Positions 8,014 to 16,985 of a DNA stretch of 64,000 bases are shown one piece after another. The DNA comes from SZUA-35 sp963781035 (GTDB lineage: Bacteria > Actinomycetota > Acidimicrobiia > Acidimicrobiales > SZUA-35). Where the stretch lies: the NCBI GenBank assembly GCA_963781035.1, contig CAWAEN010000007.1:372001-436000 (forward strand), read 5' to 3'. The notes beneath the pieces were generated by a model. The model did not search any database, was not told the origin of the DNA, and worked only from the letters and a program-made list of their open reading frames with translations. The translations under genes and the position numbers were made by a program. Position 1 is the stretch's first letter. Every line of letters starts with the position of its first letter.

Positions 8014-9981
8014 ATGACCTCTCGCGCGAGCCAACCCCGACCATCCGGTCCACGAGTGACCATCATCGTCGTCGATGACGACTCGACCACCGGCCCCCTA
8101 CTGGAAACGGCGGTCCGTGGCGTGCTCGACGACCTCGCCGAGGTCCGGCTCGTCGGTCACACCGACGATGCCGCCGAGGTGGCACGATCGGTTCACCACG
8201 CCGACGGCATCGTCCCCGTCCTCTTCATCGACGGCGACAGCCACGGGGCCAGCCAGACGGCGATCACGCTCCATGATCTCCCCGAGCTCGAGCACAGTCG
8301 GTGTGTCCTCGTCACCTCGAGCCCATCGCTGGGCGGTGTCGATCTGGCACTGCGCCGGGGCGCCGTCCACGGGATGATCACCCGGCCATGGACCATCGAC
8401 GGTCTCACCGCGCAGCTCACCGCCAATCTGGCGACGTTCCTTCTGGAGCATGCACCGGATCGACTGGTCGACTTCGAGCCGATCCTCGACGCAGACACTC
8501 GTGATCGAGCGGCGCAGCGTGTGGCCGAACACAACGCAGCGACCGCCTCCTCCACTCCGACGACACCGTTGTTGCTCGACGCTTCGATCTCGGATGATGA
8601 GGTCGAGCAGCGCATGATCCAGCTGCTCGACCGTGCCCTCGGCCATCCGCCGCGTATCCGAGTCGCGGCGGGAACGGTCATGATCGAATCCGGCGACGAT
8701 GTGGGCGGGATCTACGTTGTGCTCGAAGGGTCGGTGCGGCTCAGCTCGACCACCCCGACGGGCGAGCACATCCTGCATCAGCAATCGACGGGCGCCATCA
8801 TCGGTCTCCTGTCCCTGGCGAGCCATCGACGAGCCATGCTCCAGTGCCGTGCGGTGACCGACGTGAGGGCCCTGCCCATCACGTTGAATCAGTTGGCGCA
8901 GGCCTTGGAATCCGAGCCGGAGCTCTCGAGTCTGCTGACCAGAGTCCTCGTCACCTCGCTCGCCAGACGGTTGCGACGCTCGGATGAGCTCCAGGTGGAA
9001 CTCGACCACAGCCTCTCGGCGCTCTCGGAAGCCCGGGCCCAGCTGGTTGCATCGGCTCGATTTGCTGCTCTCGGAGAACTGGCGGCGGGAATGGCGCACG
9101 AGCTCAACAACCCGACCGCCGCCTTGGTTCGGTCGGCAGTGCACTTGAAGGCCGATCTCGAACAGCTGCTCGACGACCCGGCTCTCCGATCGATCATCGA
9201 CCGCCGTCTCGCGGAGACGACGCTGGCGCCGTCAGCCGAGCGAGCCCTTCGCCGCGAGCTGGTCGATGACGGCATCGACCCAGATCTCGTCCGCCAACTG
9301 CTGGATGCCGGCTTCACCGATCCGGTCGAGATCCGCCTGGCCGCCGATCGGGACGGCAGGGACGCCGAGCGGGCAGTGGTGGCCAGCCGACTCGGCCGGT
9401 CTTTCCGCACGGTGGTCGACGCCGCAGGCCGTATCGAGGAACTGGTCGGGAGCCTGCGCTCCTACGTTCGAGGTGAGGACGGTCGCGGGGCGTTCGAGCC
9501 GGGCGTCGACGTCACCTCGACGATCGAGAATGCCCTCCGATTGGTCTCCCATCGCATCGGCCAGGTCGAGGTCGAGCGACGCTTTGCCCCCACCCCCGGC
9601 ATCAACGGTCGACCCGGCGCGCTTCAACAGGTCTGGACCAACCTGATCACGAACGCCCTCGATGCGCTTGGCGTGGCGCAACCAGCGGCGACGCGGTCGG
9701 GCCCCCAGGCAGGAGCCGAGCTCACGATCACGGTCGAAACGATCGCTGATGCAGTCCACGTGCACGTGATCGACAACGGGCCCGGTATCCCACCCGATCT
9801 GCAGGACCGCATCTTCGAACCTCGTTTCACCACCAAGCTCGGTCGCGTCCAGTTCGGTCTCGGTCTCGGGCTTTCCATCAGCCGACAGATCATCGAGGAT
9901 CATGGAGGTCACATCGCCGTGACGAGCAAACCAGGCCACACCGATGTCCACGTGGTCCTTCCCACCGGAGGTGCGTCGTGA
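8014..9981 (+). CDS. Hybrid sensor histidine kinase: N-terminal receiver-like, cNMP-binding and HisKA/HATPase domains
   Basis: A soluble 655-residue kinase. Residues 12-140 look like a receiver domain (VTIIVVDDDS), but the conserved Lys-Pro is replaced by Arg-Pro (MITRPWT), so it may not be phosphorylated normally. Residues about 195-310 resemble a cyclic-nucleotide-binding domain (GGIYVVLEGSVRLSS). The HisKA box MAHELNNPT places the phospho-His at H362. The ATPase domain has NLITNALDALG, VIDNGPGIP, FTTK and FGLGLGLSI. There are no membrane segments, so it must sense a cytosolic signal, possibly through the cNMP fold. It lies between the SLC13 transporter and its likely response regulator, overlapping the latter by 4 nt. 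Confidence 0.88.
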   Translation: MTSRASQPRPSGPRVTIIVVDDDSTTGPLLETAVRGVLDDLAEVRLVGHTDDAAEVARSVHHADGIVPVLFIDGDSHGASQTAITLHDLPELEHSRCVLVTSSPSLGGVDLALRRGAVHGMITRPWTIDGLTAQLTANLATFLLEHAPDRLVDFEPILDADTRDRAAQRVAEHNAATASSTPTTPLLLDASISDDEVEQRMIQLLDRALGHPPRIRVAAGTVMIESGDDVGGIYVVLEGSVRLSSTTPTGEHILHQQSTGAIIGLLSLASHRRAMLQCRAVTDVRALPITLNQLAQALESEPELSSLLTRVLVTSLARRLRRSDELQVELDHSLSALSEARAQLVASARFAALGELAAGMAHELNNPTAALVRSAVHLKADLEQLLDDPALRSIIDRRLAETTLAPSAERALRRELVDDGIDPDLVRQLLDAGFTDPVEIRLAADRDGRDAERAVVASRLGRSFRTVVDAAGRIEELVGSLRSYVRGEDGRGAFEPGVDVTSTIENALRLVSHRIGQVEVERRFAPTPGINGRPGALQQVWTNLITNALDALGVAQPAATRSGPQAGAELTITVETIADAVHVHVIDNGPGIPPDLQDRIFEPRFTTKLGRVQFGLGLGLSISRQIIEDHGGHIAVTSKPGHTDVHVVLPTGGAS

Positions 9982-10469
9982 AGCAGCTCGTGATCCTGGT
10001 CGTCGAGGACGAACCGGAGGTTCGCTCGGCGCTCCTGCGGGACCTGTCGTCGCTGACCGGCCCGGTTCGGATCGACCAGGCGAGCGACGTCGACGATGCC
10101 AGAGCGGCGCTGTCAGAGGCCGCCGAAGCCGGTGATGTGGTTGGTCTCGTGCTCGCGGATCATCGCCTCCCCGGCGAGTCCGGAGTCGACCTTCTCGTGT
10201 CGCTGCACCGTTCACCGGAGACCGCGGCCATTCGGACCGTGTTGGTCACCGGGCAAGCCGGCCACCAGGACACGATTCGGGCCATCAACGATGCCGGGTT
10301 GGACCGCTACTTCGCCAAACCGTGGGATCCGGAGGAACTGGTGGCGGTGGCCCGTGACCAGCTGACGACGTTCGTGATCGAGGAGGGCCTCGACCCGCTC
10401 CCGTTCATCGCTGTCCTGGACGGCCCGCGACTCCTCGATCACTACGCTCGTCGAGGCCGCCCAGACTGA
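9978..10469 (+). CDS. Single-domain response regulator
   Basis: The 163-residue protein has a canonical receiver: acidic pocket VVEDEPE, phospho-acceptor D61 in LADHRLPGESG, VLVTG and K114 in YFAKPW. A C-terminal tail of about 40 residues has no recognisable DNA-binding domain. The YFAKPW motif is common in regulators that signal to cyclases, phosphodiesterases or other kinases. The GTG start overlaps the TGA of the kinase gene (GTGA), so the two are coupled and probably a cognate pair. It converges on the BON gene with 6 nt between the stops. Confidence 0.88.
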   Translation: MKQLVILVVEDEPEVRSALLRDLSSLTGPVRIDQASDVDDARAALSEAAEAGDVVGLVLADHRLPGESGVDLLVSLHRSPETAAIRTVLVTGQAGHQDTIRAINDAGLDRYFAKPWDPEELVAVARDQLTTFVIEEGLDPLPFIAVLDGPRLLDHYARRGRPD

Positions 10470-10475
10470 CGACCG

Positions 10476-11135
10476 TCAGGTCGTGTCACGCACATGGAGA
10501 TCGTCGCAGAGCACCTCGACACCGGCGGCGTGGCTGGCGGCGCCGACGACCGCCCGCTTCTCGAGGTGGCTCTGAACCGACCCTCGGAGTGTCACCGTGC
10601 GGTCGTCGACCATCACGTCGATGTGATCGGCCGCTCTGAGCGCCCGCCGCTCGAGCGCAGCCTCGATGGAGGCTCTGACATCGATCGGTGTCAGGGCGGA
10701 GTCGACGACGTCGAGACGGTTCGTGACACCTCGCACGCCGAGAACGTGGTTGACCACCCGTTCTGCTTCGTCGCGTTGACGCGCGGTCGGGACCTCGCCC
10801 TCCAACGTGACCCATCCATCGACGACGTGGTGAGTGATCTCGTCGGCCGGCACCAGAGCGTCCCACTCGAGGAACTTTCCGAGCACCTGCCCGATCTCGT
10901 CGTCTGATCGTGTGAAACCCGCAGGATGGACGTCGATCTCGCTGACGATGTCGTGTACGCCGCCGATCGACTCGATGGCGTCGAGCACGACGAGCTTGGC
11001 GGCAACGCTCGGCACAGTGCCGACCACCGTGACCACGCCGTCGACCACGGAGACATCGAGCTGGGTCGCGTCGATCAACGCGTGCCAGCCGAGCTCGTCC
11101 ATGATGGCATCTCGCAGAGTGTCGTGAGTCCTCAT
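10476..11135 (-). CDS. Triple BON-domain protein
   Basis: The 219-residue protein consists of three BON repeats, at about residues 5-65, 75-143 and 150-215, each with the V..G.VTLxGxV pattern (VVDGVVTVVGTVPS, VVDGWVTLEGEVPT, VDDRTVTLRGSV). BON domains are thought to bind phospholipid or other hydrophobic ligands, as in OsmY. No signal peptide is visible, so this copy looks cytosolic. It begins with ATG at 11135; no good SD or -10 hexamer at the leaderless distance was found, so the start is less certain. Confidence 0.82.
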   Translation of the reverse strand: MRTHDTLRDAIMDELGWHALIDATQLDVSVVDGVVTVVGTVPSVAAKLVVLDAIESIGGVHDIVSEIDVHPAGFTRSDDEIGQVLGKFLEWDALVPADEITHHVVDGWVTLEGEVPTARQRDEAERVVNHVLGVRGVTNRLDVVDSALTPIDVRASIEAALERRALRAADHIDVMVDDRTVTLRGSVQSHLEKRAVVGAASHAAGVEVLCDDLHVRDTT

Positions 11136-11321
11136 GTCACCAGGTTGGGGTGTGGGGCGGTAGGTGGCGCAGAGGCGTTGGTCCCGGTTGCACGGCCGGA
11201 AAGAACGATCAGGGGCTCTGCCTCCCTCCGCACCACGGCTACCGCTGAGAAGGCGATGGCGTGACCGTGGATGTCCGATCGCAGCACCGGAACATGATGC
11301 ACCACGACCGGACGCCACCGT

Positions 11322-11358
11322 GATCAACCAAGAACATGGGGTTTTCGCTAGGTTGATC
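11322..11358. promoter_or_regulatory. Operator-like inverted repeat around a promoter
   Basis: GATCAACC (11322-11329) and GGTTGATC (11351-11358) are exact complements with 21 nt between. The right arm overlaps a -10-like TAGGTT (11349-11354) for the gene at 11385, and the left arm falls near its -35 position. A repressor bridging both arms would cover the promoter. Confidence 0.45.
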
Positions 11359-11384
11359 TGACCGGATCCAGGAGACCCACTGCC

Positions 11385-11657
11385 ATGACAGAACCAGCCG
11401 CAGAAGACGGCACGCTCGCCCACCATCTCACCCACCTCGCCGCAACCGCGGATGACGTCATCACATTCCTGAGCCGGAGGCACGAAGAACCCGAGATCCA
11501 CCCGGAGGCCCTCGCCAAATCAGAGCATCTCGCAACGAGCCTTCGAGAAGTGATCAACGCCCTCCTGCATCACGACCATCTGGCGATGACGAGCGACGAT
11601 GTGTGGAAGACCCTGACGAGGAAGCACCGGGCGGTAGATGACGGCACGGTCACCTGA
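11385..11657 (+). CDS. Small orphan protein, 90 residues
   Basis: I do not recognise this protein. It is predicted mostly helical, hydrophilic, rich in His, Asp and Glu, with no signal peptide or membrane segment. AGGAGA lies 10 nt before the ATG and a -10-like TAGGTT about 30 nt upstream, so it is a leadered gene with a proper translation signal. An inverted repeat flanks that promoter, which suggests it is regulated. It converges on pntB with 29 nt between the stops. Codon use resembles its neighbours. Confidence 0.7.
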   Translation: MTEPAAEDGTLAHHLTHLAATADDVITFLSRRHEEPEIHPEALAKSEHLATSLREVINALLHHDHLAMTSDDVWKTLTRKHRAVDDGTVT

Positions 11658-11686
11658 TCTGCCCGTGCCGGCTCGACGCCGGCCGG

Positions 11687-13057
11687 TCACAGCTCCCGGA
11701 GCGCTGAGCTGATCGAGACGACTGCGTCCTTGCCGTCGCCGAACAACATCAGGGTGTTGCCTGCGGCGAAGAGCGGGTTCGGGATGCCGGCGAAACCCGG
11801 CGAGAGCGAGCGCTTGATCACCACGACGGTGCGCGCAGCATCCACATCGAGGATCGGCATGCCGGCAATCGGACTCCCCTCGTCGCGGGCGACAGGATTC
11901 ACCACGTCATTGGCACCGATCACGATCGCGACGTCGGTCTCGGCGAATGTCGGGTTGACCTCGTCCATCTCGATGAGTTGGGCGTAGTCGATCTCGGCCT
12001 CGGCGAGCAGCACATTCATGTGCCCCGGCATACGACCTGCGACCGGGTGGATGGCGAACACGACCTCGGTCCCCCGCCTCTCGAGAGCTCGGGTGAGATC
12101 TCGCACCGCGTGCTGAGCCTGTGCGACTGCGAGACCGTATCCGGGCACCATGACCACACGAGAGGCCGAGTCCAGGATCAGCGCGACGTCGGCAGCGGAT
12201 GTGGATCTCACCTTGCCGTCGTAGACGTCGTGGGGATCCTGGGCCTCGCCCCCGGCGCCAATGACTCCGAAGAGCACGTTCGGAAGGGTTCGATTCATGG
12301 CCACACACATCACCTGCGTGAGCACCAGGCCACTGGCACCGACCAACGCCCCGGCGATGATCAGCAGGCTGTTCCCGATTGCGAACCCGGTGGAGGCGGC
12401 GGCCAGACCTGAGAGGGAGTTGAGCAGCGCAATCACGACCGGCATGTCGGCACCGCCGATCGGAACCACGACCGTCACACCGAGGACGAGGCCCAGCCCG
12501 ATCAGGACGATCAGCCAGGCCCACCCGGGTCCGGCGACGAAGAGCGCAGCTACGGCGAACGCAGCGACGGCGAGGCCGATGTTGAGCGGTCGGGCAAGAG
12601 TGCTCGACCACGACCCGAGCGTTTCGCGGAGCTTCCCGAAGGCGATGACACTTCCGCTGAACGTGACCGCTCCGATCACGGCGCTCGCCCCCGCGGCAAC
12701 CAGGAAGGTGAGATCCTCGGCCGCGGTGCCGATGACCTCGTCACTGTTGGCCCCCACCACGAGTACAGATGCGGCCCCTCCGAGCCCGTTGAACAGCGCC
12801 ACCAGTTCGGGCATCGCCGTCATCTGGACCCGCGTGGCCAGCATGACGCCGACTGCGGTCCCGACCACGAGGCCGGCGGCCAGCACCGGCCAGGACACGA
12901 TCGCCCTGTCGGTGAGGGTCACCAGGACCCCGAGGAACATTCCCGTCGACCCGAGGAGGTTGCCCCGGACGGCGGTCTTGGGCCGAGCGAGCCCCTTCAG
13001 GCCAAGGACGAAGAGAACGGCTGCGACCAGATAACCGGCCTGGATGGTCGAGCTCAT
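11687..13057 (-). CDS. pntB: NAD(P) transhydrogenase subunit beta
   Basis: PntB carries half of the proton channel and the NADPH-binding domain of the proton-translocating transhydrogenase. The 456-residue protein has about eight N-terminal helices, including the ALFNGLGGAASVL segment. The soluble NADP(H) domain has VMVPGYGLAVAQAQH, HPVAGRMPGHMNVLLAEA, VIGANDVVNPVA and FGDGKDAV. The ATG at 13057 overlaps the TGA of pntAB (ATGA), which fixes the start over an open extension of 37 codons. Third gene of pntAA-pntAB-pntB, encoded on the minus strand. Confidence 0.95.
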   Translation of the reverse strand: MSSTIQAGYLVAAVLFVLGLKGLARPKTAVRGNLLGSTGMFLGVLVTLTDRAIVSWPVLAAGLVVGTAVGVMLATRVQMTAMPELVALFNGLGGAASVLVVGANSDEVIGTAAEDLTFLVAAGASAVIGAVTFSGSVIAFGKLRETLGSWSSTLARPLNIGLAVAAFAVAALFVAGPGWAWLIVLIGLGLVLGVTVVVPIGGADMPVVIALLNSLSGLAAASTGFAIGNSLLIIAGALVGASGLVLTQVMCVAMNRTLPNVLFGVIGAGGEAQDPHDVYDGKVRSTSAADVALILDSASRVVMVPGYGLAVAQAQHAVRDLTRALERRGTEVVFAIHPVAGRMPGHMNVLLAEAEIDYAQLIEMDEVNPTFAETDVAIVIGANDVVNPVARDEGSPIAGMPILDVDAARTVVVIKRSLSPGFAGIPNPLFAAGNTLMLFGDGKDAVVSISSALREL

Positions 13058-13347
13058 GGCGTGCCGGCCCTCTTCTTGGGCGCAAACATGCCGAGCATCC
13101 GATGCGTCACCAGAAAGCCGCCCACCACGTTGATCGTGGCCAGGGTGACGGCGGTGAAACCGAGCCACGTGGAGAGGGCCGAGTGATCCGTGCCGGCCGA
13201 GACGAGAGCGCCGAGCAGGGTGATGCCCGAGATGGCGTTGGAACCCGACATCAGCGGGGTGTGCAGCGTCGGCGGGACCTTCGAGATCAGCTCGACACCG
13301 AGGAACACCGCGAGGGTGAAGAGGGTCAGGGCAACGAGGAATGTCAT
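13054..13347 (-). CDS. pntAB: NAD(P) transhydrogenase subunit alpha, membrane part
   Basis: This 97-residue protein corresponds to the C-terminal membrane domain of E. coli PntA, here on a separate gene as in Rhodospirillum and many actinobacteria. It has about three helices, with the conserved VPPTLHTPLMSGSNAISG segment and NVVGGFLVTHRMLGMF. The start MTFLVAL lies 13 bp after the pntAA stop, and the 3' end overlaps pntB by 4 nt. It helps form the proton channel with PntB. Confidence 0.92.
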   Translation of the reverse strand: MTFLVALTLFTLAVFLGVELISKVPPTLHTPLMSGSNAISGITLLGALVSAGTDHSALSTWLGFTAVTLATINVVGGFLVTHRMLGMFAPKKRAGTP

Positions 13348-13360
13348 CGGAAGCAAGCCT

Positions 13361-14476
13361 TCATCGGGTGCTGTCGGGTCGGAGGAGCGCCCCATCCTTG
13401 GCGACGACGATCGCCGAGGTGATCTCGTCGGCCAGATCGAGCTGCAGCTCTCCGTCGGTATCGAGATGGCGGATCAGGGTCAGGACGTTGGTGGAGAACA
13501 TCTGGCTGGCGCTGTGGGCCGCCCAGCTGGCCAGATCGGTCGGTCCGAGAACCATGACACCACAATGGAAGACCTCGCGATCGGCCTCGGACAGCTCGCA
13601 GTTCCCACCTCGCTCGGCGGCAAGATCGACGATCACCGATCCGTGGGCCATTGCCTCCACCATCGCGGTGGTGACGAGACGCGGGCTGGCTGCTCCGGGG
13701 ATGGCAGCGGTCGTGATCACGACGTCAGCGGCAGCGATGTGGCTTGCCAACGCATCGCGTTGCCGTTCGGCCACGTCGTCGCTCTGCGCCTTGGCGTACC
13801 CTCCATCGTCCTCGACGTCCCCGGTGTCGAGGTCGAGATCGATTGCCTTCGCACCCAGCGACCGAATCTGCTCGGCGGCAGCAGGACGCACGTCGTAGGC
13901 CTCGACGACGGCGCCGAGCCGCCGCGCCGTGGCGATCGCCTGCAATCCGGCAACGCCGGCGCCGAGCACGAGCACCTTGGCCGGCGGGACCGTGCCGGCA
14001 GCTGTCATCATCAGCGGAAACATCTTCGGGAGCCGCCTGGCCGCGAGGAGCACCGCTTCGGTTCCAACGACCGTTGCCATCGACGACAGCACGTCCATGC
14101 TCTGGGCGCGAGTGATTCGCGGCATCAGTTCGAGCGCGATGATGGTCGAGCCACCGGCAGCCAGCGTCGCGATGGGCTCGGGCCGCCAGCGCGGATCGAG
14201 TAACCCGATGAGGGTCTGTTCTGGGGAGAACGGTGGGGGCCCAGCGCTGGGCGGTCCGATGGTGAGGACGATCCCCGAGGTCGCTCGAGCCGTGGACTCG
14301 TCGACGATCTGCGCTCCGACAGCCTCGTAGCCGGCATCGGTGAACCCGGCCCGTGCACCGGCACCGGCAACAACGGCCACACGGTGTCCGTCGCTCACGA
14401 GCTTCCCGACGCCGTCCGGCGTCAGCGCCACGCGGCGCTCGCGGTCGTCTGTTGCATCGAGGACTGTGATCAACAC
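13361..14476 (-). CDS. pntAA: NAD(P) transhydrogenase subunit alpha, NAD-binding part
   Basis: The 371-residue soluble subunit binds NAD(H). It begins with the alanine dehydrogenase/PNT fold (TDDRERRVALTPDGVGKL). The Rossmann motif VLGAGVAGLQAIATARRLGA follows near residue 168, then the signature VTTAAIPGAASPRLVT and VIVDLAAERGGNCE. GTG at 14476 is chosen because TACCCT lies 7 nt upstream, predicting a leaderless operon mRNA. It is divergent from glgX, with about 100 bp between the starts. Confidence 0.93.
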   Translation of the reverse strand: MLITVLDATDDRERRVALTPDGVGKLVSDGHRVAVVAGAGARAGFTDAGYEAVGAQIVDESTARATSGIVLTIGPPSAGPPPFSPEQTLIGLLDPRWRPEPIATLAAGGSTIIALELMPRITRAQSMDVLSSMATVVGTEAVLLAARRLPKMFPLMMTAAGTVPPAKVLVLGAGVAGLQAIATARRLGAVVEAYDVRPAAAEQIRSLGAKAIDLDLDTGDVEDDGGYAKAQSDDVAERQRDALASHIAAADVVITTAAIPGAASPRLVTTAMVEAMAHGSVIVDLAAERGGNCELSEADREVFHCGVMVLGPTDLASWAAHSASQMFSTNVLTLIRHLDTDGELQLDLADEITSAIVVAKDGALLRPDSTR

Positions 14477-14483
14477 CGCTCGG

Positions 14484-14489
14484 AGGGTA
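14484..14489 (-). promoter_or_regulatory. -10 element (TACCCT), leaderless start of pntAA
   Basis: Read on the minus strand, TACCCT is followed by 7 nt and the GTG of pntAA, with no SD between. It is the only promoter-like element ahead of the three-gene transhydrogenase operon. Confidence 0.6.
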
Positions 14490-14575
14490 GGCGGCCACGA
14501 CCAAGACCGGCTGCCTTTCGCGATACCACGCTGTCAAGAGTGTCTTGTCACCCACGACTCGGGCAAAGTGTGCGA

Positions 14576-16881
14576 GTGATCGAACCACGTAGTGACAAGA
14601 ATGAAGCGTCCTCGCCGCTCCGCCGAACATGGGTCGGCCGACCCTTCCCACTGGGGGCCACCTACGACGGATCCGGTACCAACTTCGCTCTGTTCTCGAG
14701 CGCAGCCGACGGCGTCGAACTCTGCCTGTTCGACGACGACAGCACCGCCTCGGGCCGATCGTCCCGAGACGAGGAGCGGATCGAACTCTCCGAGGTCGAC
14801 GGTCACATCTGGCATGCCTACCTGCCCGAAGTGCGTCCCGGCCAGCGGTACGGCTACCGCGTCCATGGGGCCTGGGATCCGAGGCATGGCGCTCGCTGCA
14901 ACGCCAACAAGCTGCTCCTCGATCCCTATGCCAAGGCCATCGCAGGCGACATCGATTGGGACCCGTCGTGTTTCGGCTACGACTTCGGCGACCCGTCGAA
15001 GGCGAACACGGCCGACAGCGCTCGTCACGTCCCGAAGGCTGTGGTCGGCGATCGGTTCTTCGATTGGGGGCACGATCGTCCCCCGGACACACCGTTGCAC
15101 GAGAGCGTGATCTACGAGGCCCATGTGCGGGGTATGACCATGCAGCATCCTGCTGTCCCCGCCGAGCTTCGTGGCACGTATGCCGGCATCGCTCACCCGG
15201 CGATCATCCAGCACCTCCACGAGCTGGGCATCACGGCGATCGAGCTGATGCCGGTGCATCAGTTCGTCCAGGATCATCACCTCGTGGAGAAGGGACTGAG
15301 CAACTACTGGGGTTACAACACGATCGCCTTCATGGCGCCCCACAACGGATACACGTCGAGCGTTGCCCTCGCTCAGATCCAAGAGTTCAAGACGATGGTG
15401 AAGACCCTGCATTCCGCGAACATCGAGGTCATTCTCGACGTCGTCTACAACCACACCGCCGAGGGAAACCACCTGGGGCCGACACTGTCGATGAAGGGGA
15501 TCGACAACCAGGCCTACTACCGCCTCGTCGACAACGACCCGCAGTACTACCTGGACTTCACCGGCACCGGAAACAGCTTGAACATGCGGCACCCGCACGT
15601 GCTCCAGCTGATCATGGACAGCCTGCGCTACTGGGCGGTCGAGATGCACGTCGACGGCTTCCGCTTCGACCTCGCATCGACGCTGGCCAGAGAGCTCCAC
15701 GAGGTCGATCGTCTCTCGGCGTTCTTCGATCTCGTGCAGCAGGACCCCGTCGTCTCCCAGGTCAAGCTCATTGCCGAACCGTGGGACATCGGCGAGGGCG
15801 GCTACCAGGTCGGGAACTTCCCACCTCAGTGGTCAGAATGGAACGGGCAGTATCGGGATGTCATGCGCGACTTCTGGCGGGGTGAGCCGGCGACGCTGGC
15901 CGAGTTCGGTTCCCGGTTCACCGGCAGTTCCGATCTCTATCAGGCCGACACACGGCGGCCGACTGCGTCGATCAACTTCATCACCGCCCACGACGGATTC
16001 ACGATGCTCGACCTGGTGTCCTACGACGAGAAACGCAACGCGGCGAACCTCGAGAACGGCAACGACGGCGAGTCGCACAACCGTTCGTGGAATCACGGCG
16101 TCGAAGGCCAAACGAATGATCCCGAGGTCAACGAGCTCCGGGCTCGCCAGCGACGCAACATGATGGCGACGCTGATGTTGTCCCAAGGGGTACCGATGAT
16201 CGTCGGCGGCGACGAGTTGGGACACACCCAGCTCGGCAACAACAACGTGTACTGCCAGGACAACGAACTGTCCTGGTATCCGTGGGGCGACGAGACCGAT
16301 GAGGACTTCCTCGATTGGTGTCAGCGCGTCATCGCCTTCCGCAAGGCTCATCCTGTGTTCCGACGTCGCCAGTGGTTCCAGGGCCGCCTGATCCGCGGCA
16401 ACGAAGATCTGGCGTGGCTTCGACCTGACGGAAAGGAGATGACCGACGATGACTGGTCCACTGGATACGCACGGGCAGTCGGCGTGTTCATCAACGGCCT
16501 GACCATTCCCACGACCAATCACTATGGCGAGCGGATCATCGACGACACGTTCCTGCTGATCTTCAACGCCGGCCACGAATCTCTCGAGTGGCGGCTTCCC
16601 GGGCCCGAGTGGAGTCGACGTTGGACGGTCGATCTCGACAGCGCTGATCCCAGACGGGGCGCTCGACGCAAGGCTGCTGCGAAGGCGGGCGACACCATCA
16701 CGGTCGTCTCTCGATCACTGGTGGTTCTTCGGTCGACCGCTCTGGCCGCCCGACTCACGCGCAACCACCCCTCTGGAGTCGACACAACGGCCACCCCACC
16801 TCGGAGCTCACCGGCCACACCGGCCCCGAGCACCCCGGCCACCCCGGCGCCGAGCACACCGGCAACACCGGCCCCGAGCAC
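14576..16881 (+). CDS. glgX: Glycogen debranching enzyme GlgX/TreX, probably the N-terminal half of a GlgX-TreZ fusion
   Basis: GlgX/TreX hydrolyses alpha-1,6 branches of (limit-dextrinised) glycogen to feed the trehalose route. CBM48-like residues contain PLGATYDGSGTNFALFSSAA; the barrel has the nucleophile region VDGFRFDLASTL, acid/base KLIAEPWDIG and ITAHDGFTMLDLVSY. The GTG at 14576 starts MIEPRSDKN; the frame is open further upstream but not conserved. Conserved sequence ends near 16740 (SLVVLRSTA). The frame then enters three PATPAPST repeats and, after a one-base slip near 16881, would read non-conserved sequence to a stop at 17461, overlapping treZ. Removing one C near 16881 joins it in frame to TreZ. 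Confidence 0.88.
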
Positions 16882-16967
16882 CCGGCAACACCCCGGCGCC
16901 GAGCCCCGGCACACCGGCCCCGAGCACACCGGCAACACCGGCCCCGAGCACACCGGCAACACCTCCG
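16811..16967 (+). repeat. 24-bp tandem repeat encoding a PATPAPST linker
   Basis: About six to seven copies of a 24-bp unit coding Pro-Ala-Thr-Pro-Ala-Pro-Ser-Thr. Three near-perfect copies are in the GlgX frame (16811-16882). The remaining copies are in the TreZ frame and run straight into PPPEREPIVKRLG of TreZ. The middle copies are degenerate (GNTPAPSPGTPAPS) and contain C-runs. Such a Pro/Thr/Ala tract is typical of an extended inter-domain linker. It is not a CRISPR array: there are no unique spacers. Confidence 0.8.
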
Positions 16968-16985
16968 CCCGAGCGGGAACCCATC

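Noticed and set aside
10466..10479. CTGAC-GACC-GTCAG palindrome at the convergent stops of the response regulator and BON genes
   Set aside because: A 5-bp stem without a T-tract, overlapping both stop codons; too weak to call a terminator.
12261..13034. 257-codon plus-strand frame opposite pntB
   Set aside because: Low-complexity Thr/Pro/Ser/Ala composition, antisense to a clearly conserved membrane protein gene.
14384..14575. Longer N-terminus for GlgX
   Set aside because: The sequence is antisense to pntAA and not conserved; GTG 14576 precedes the typical GlgX N-terminus.
16811..16967. Possible CRISPR or short-repeat array
   Set aside because: The repeats are directly adjacent with no spacers, are 24 bp and in frame, and encode a PATPAPST linker.
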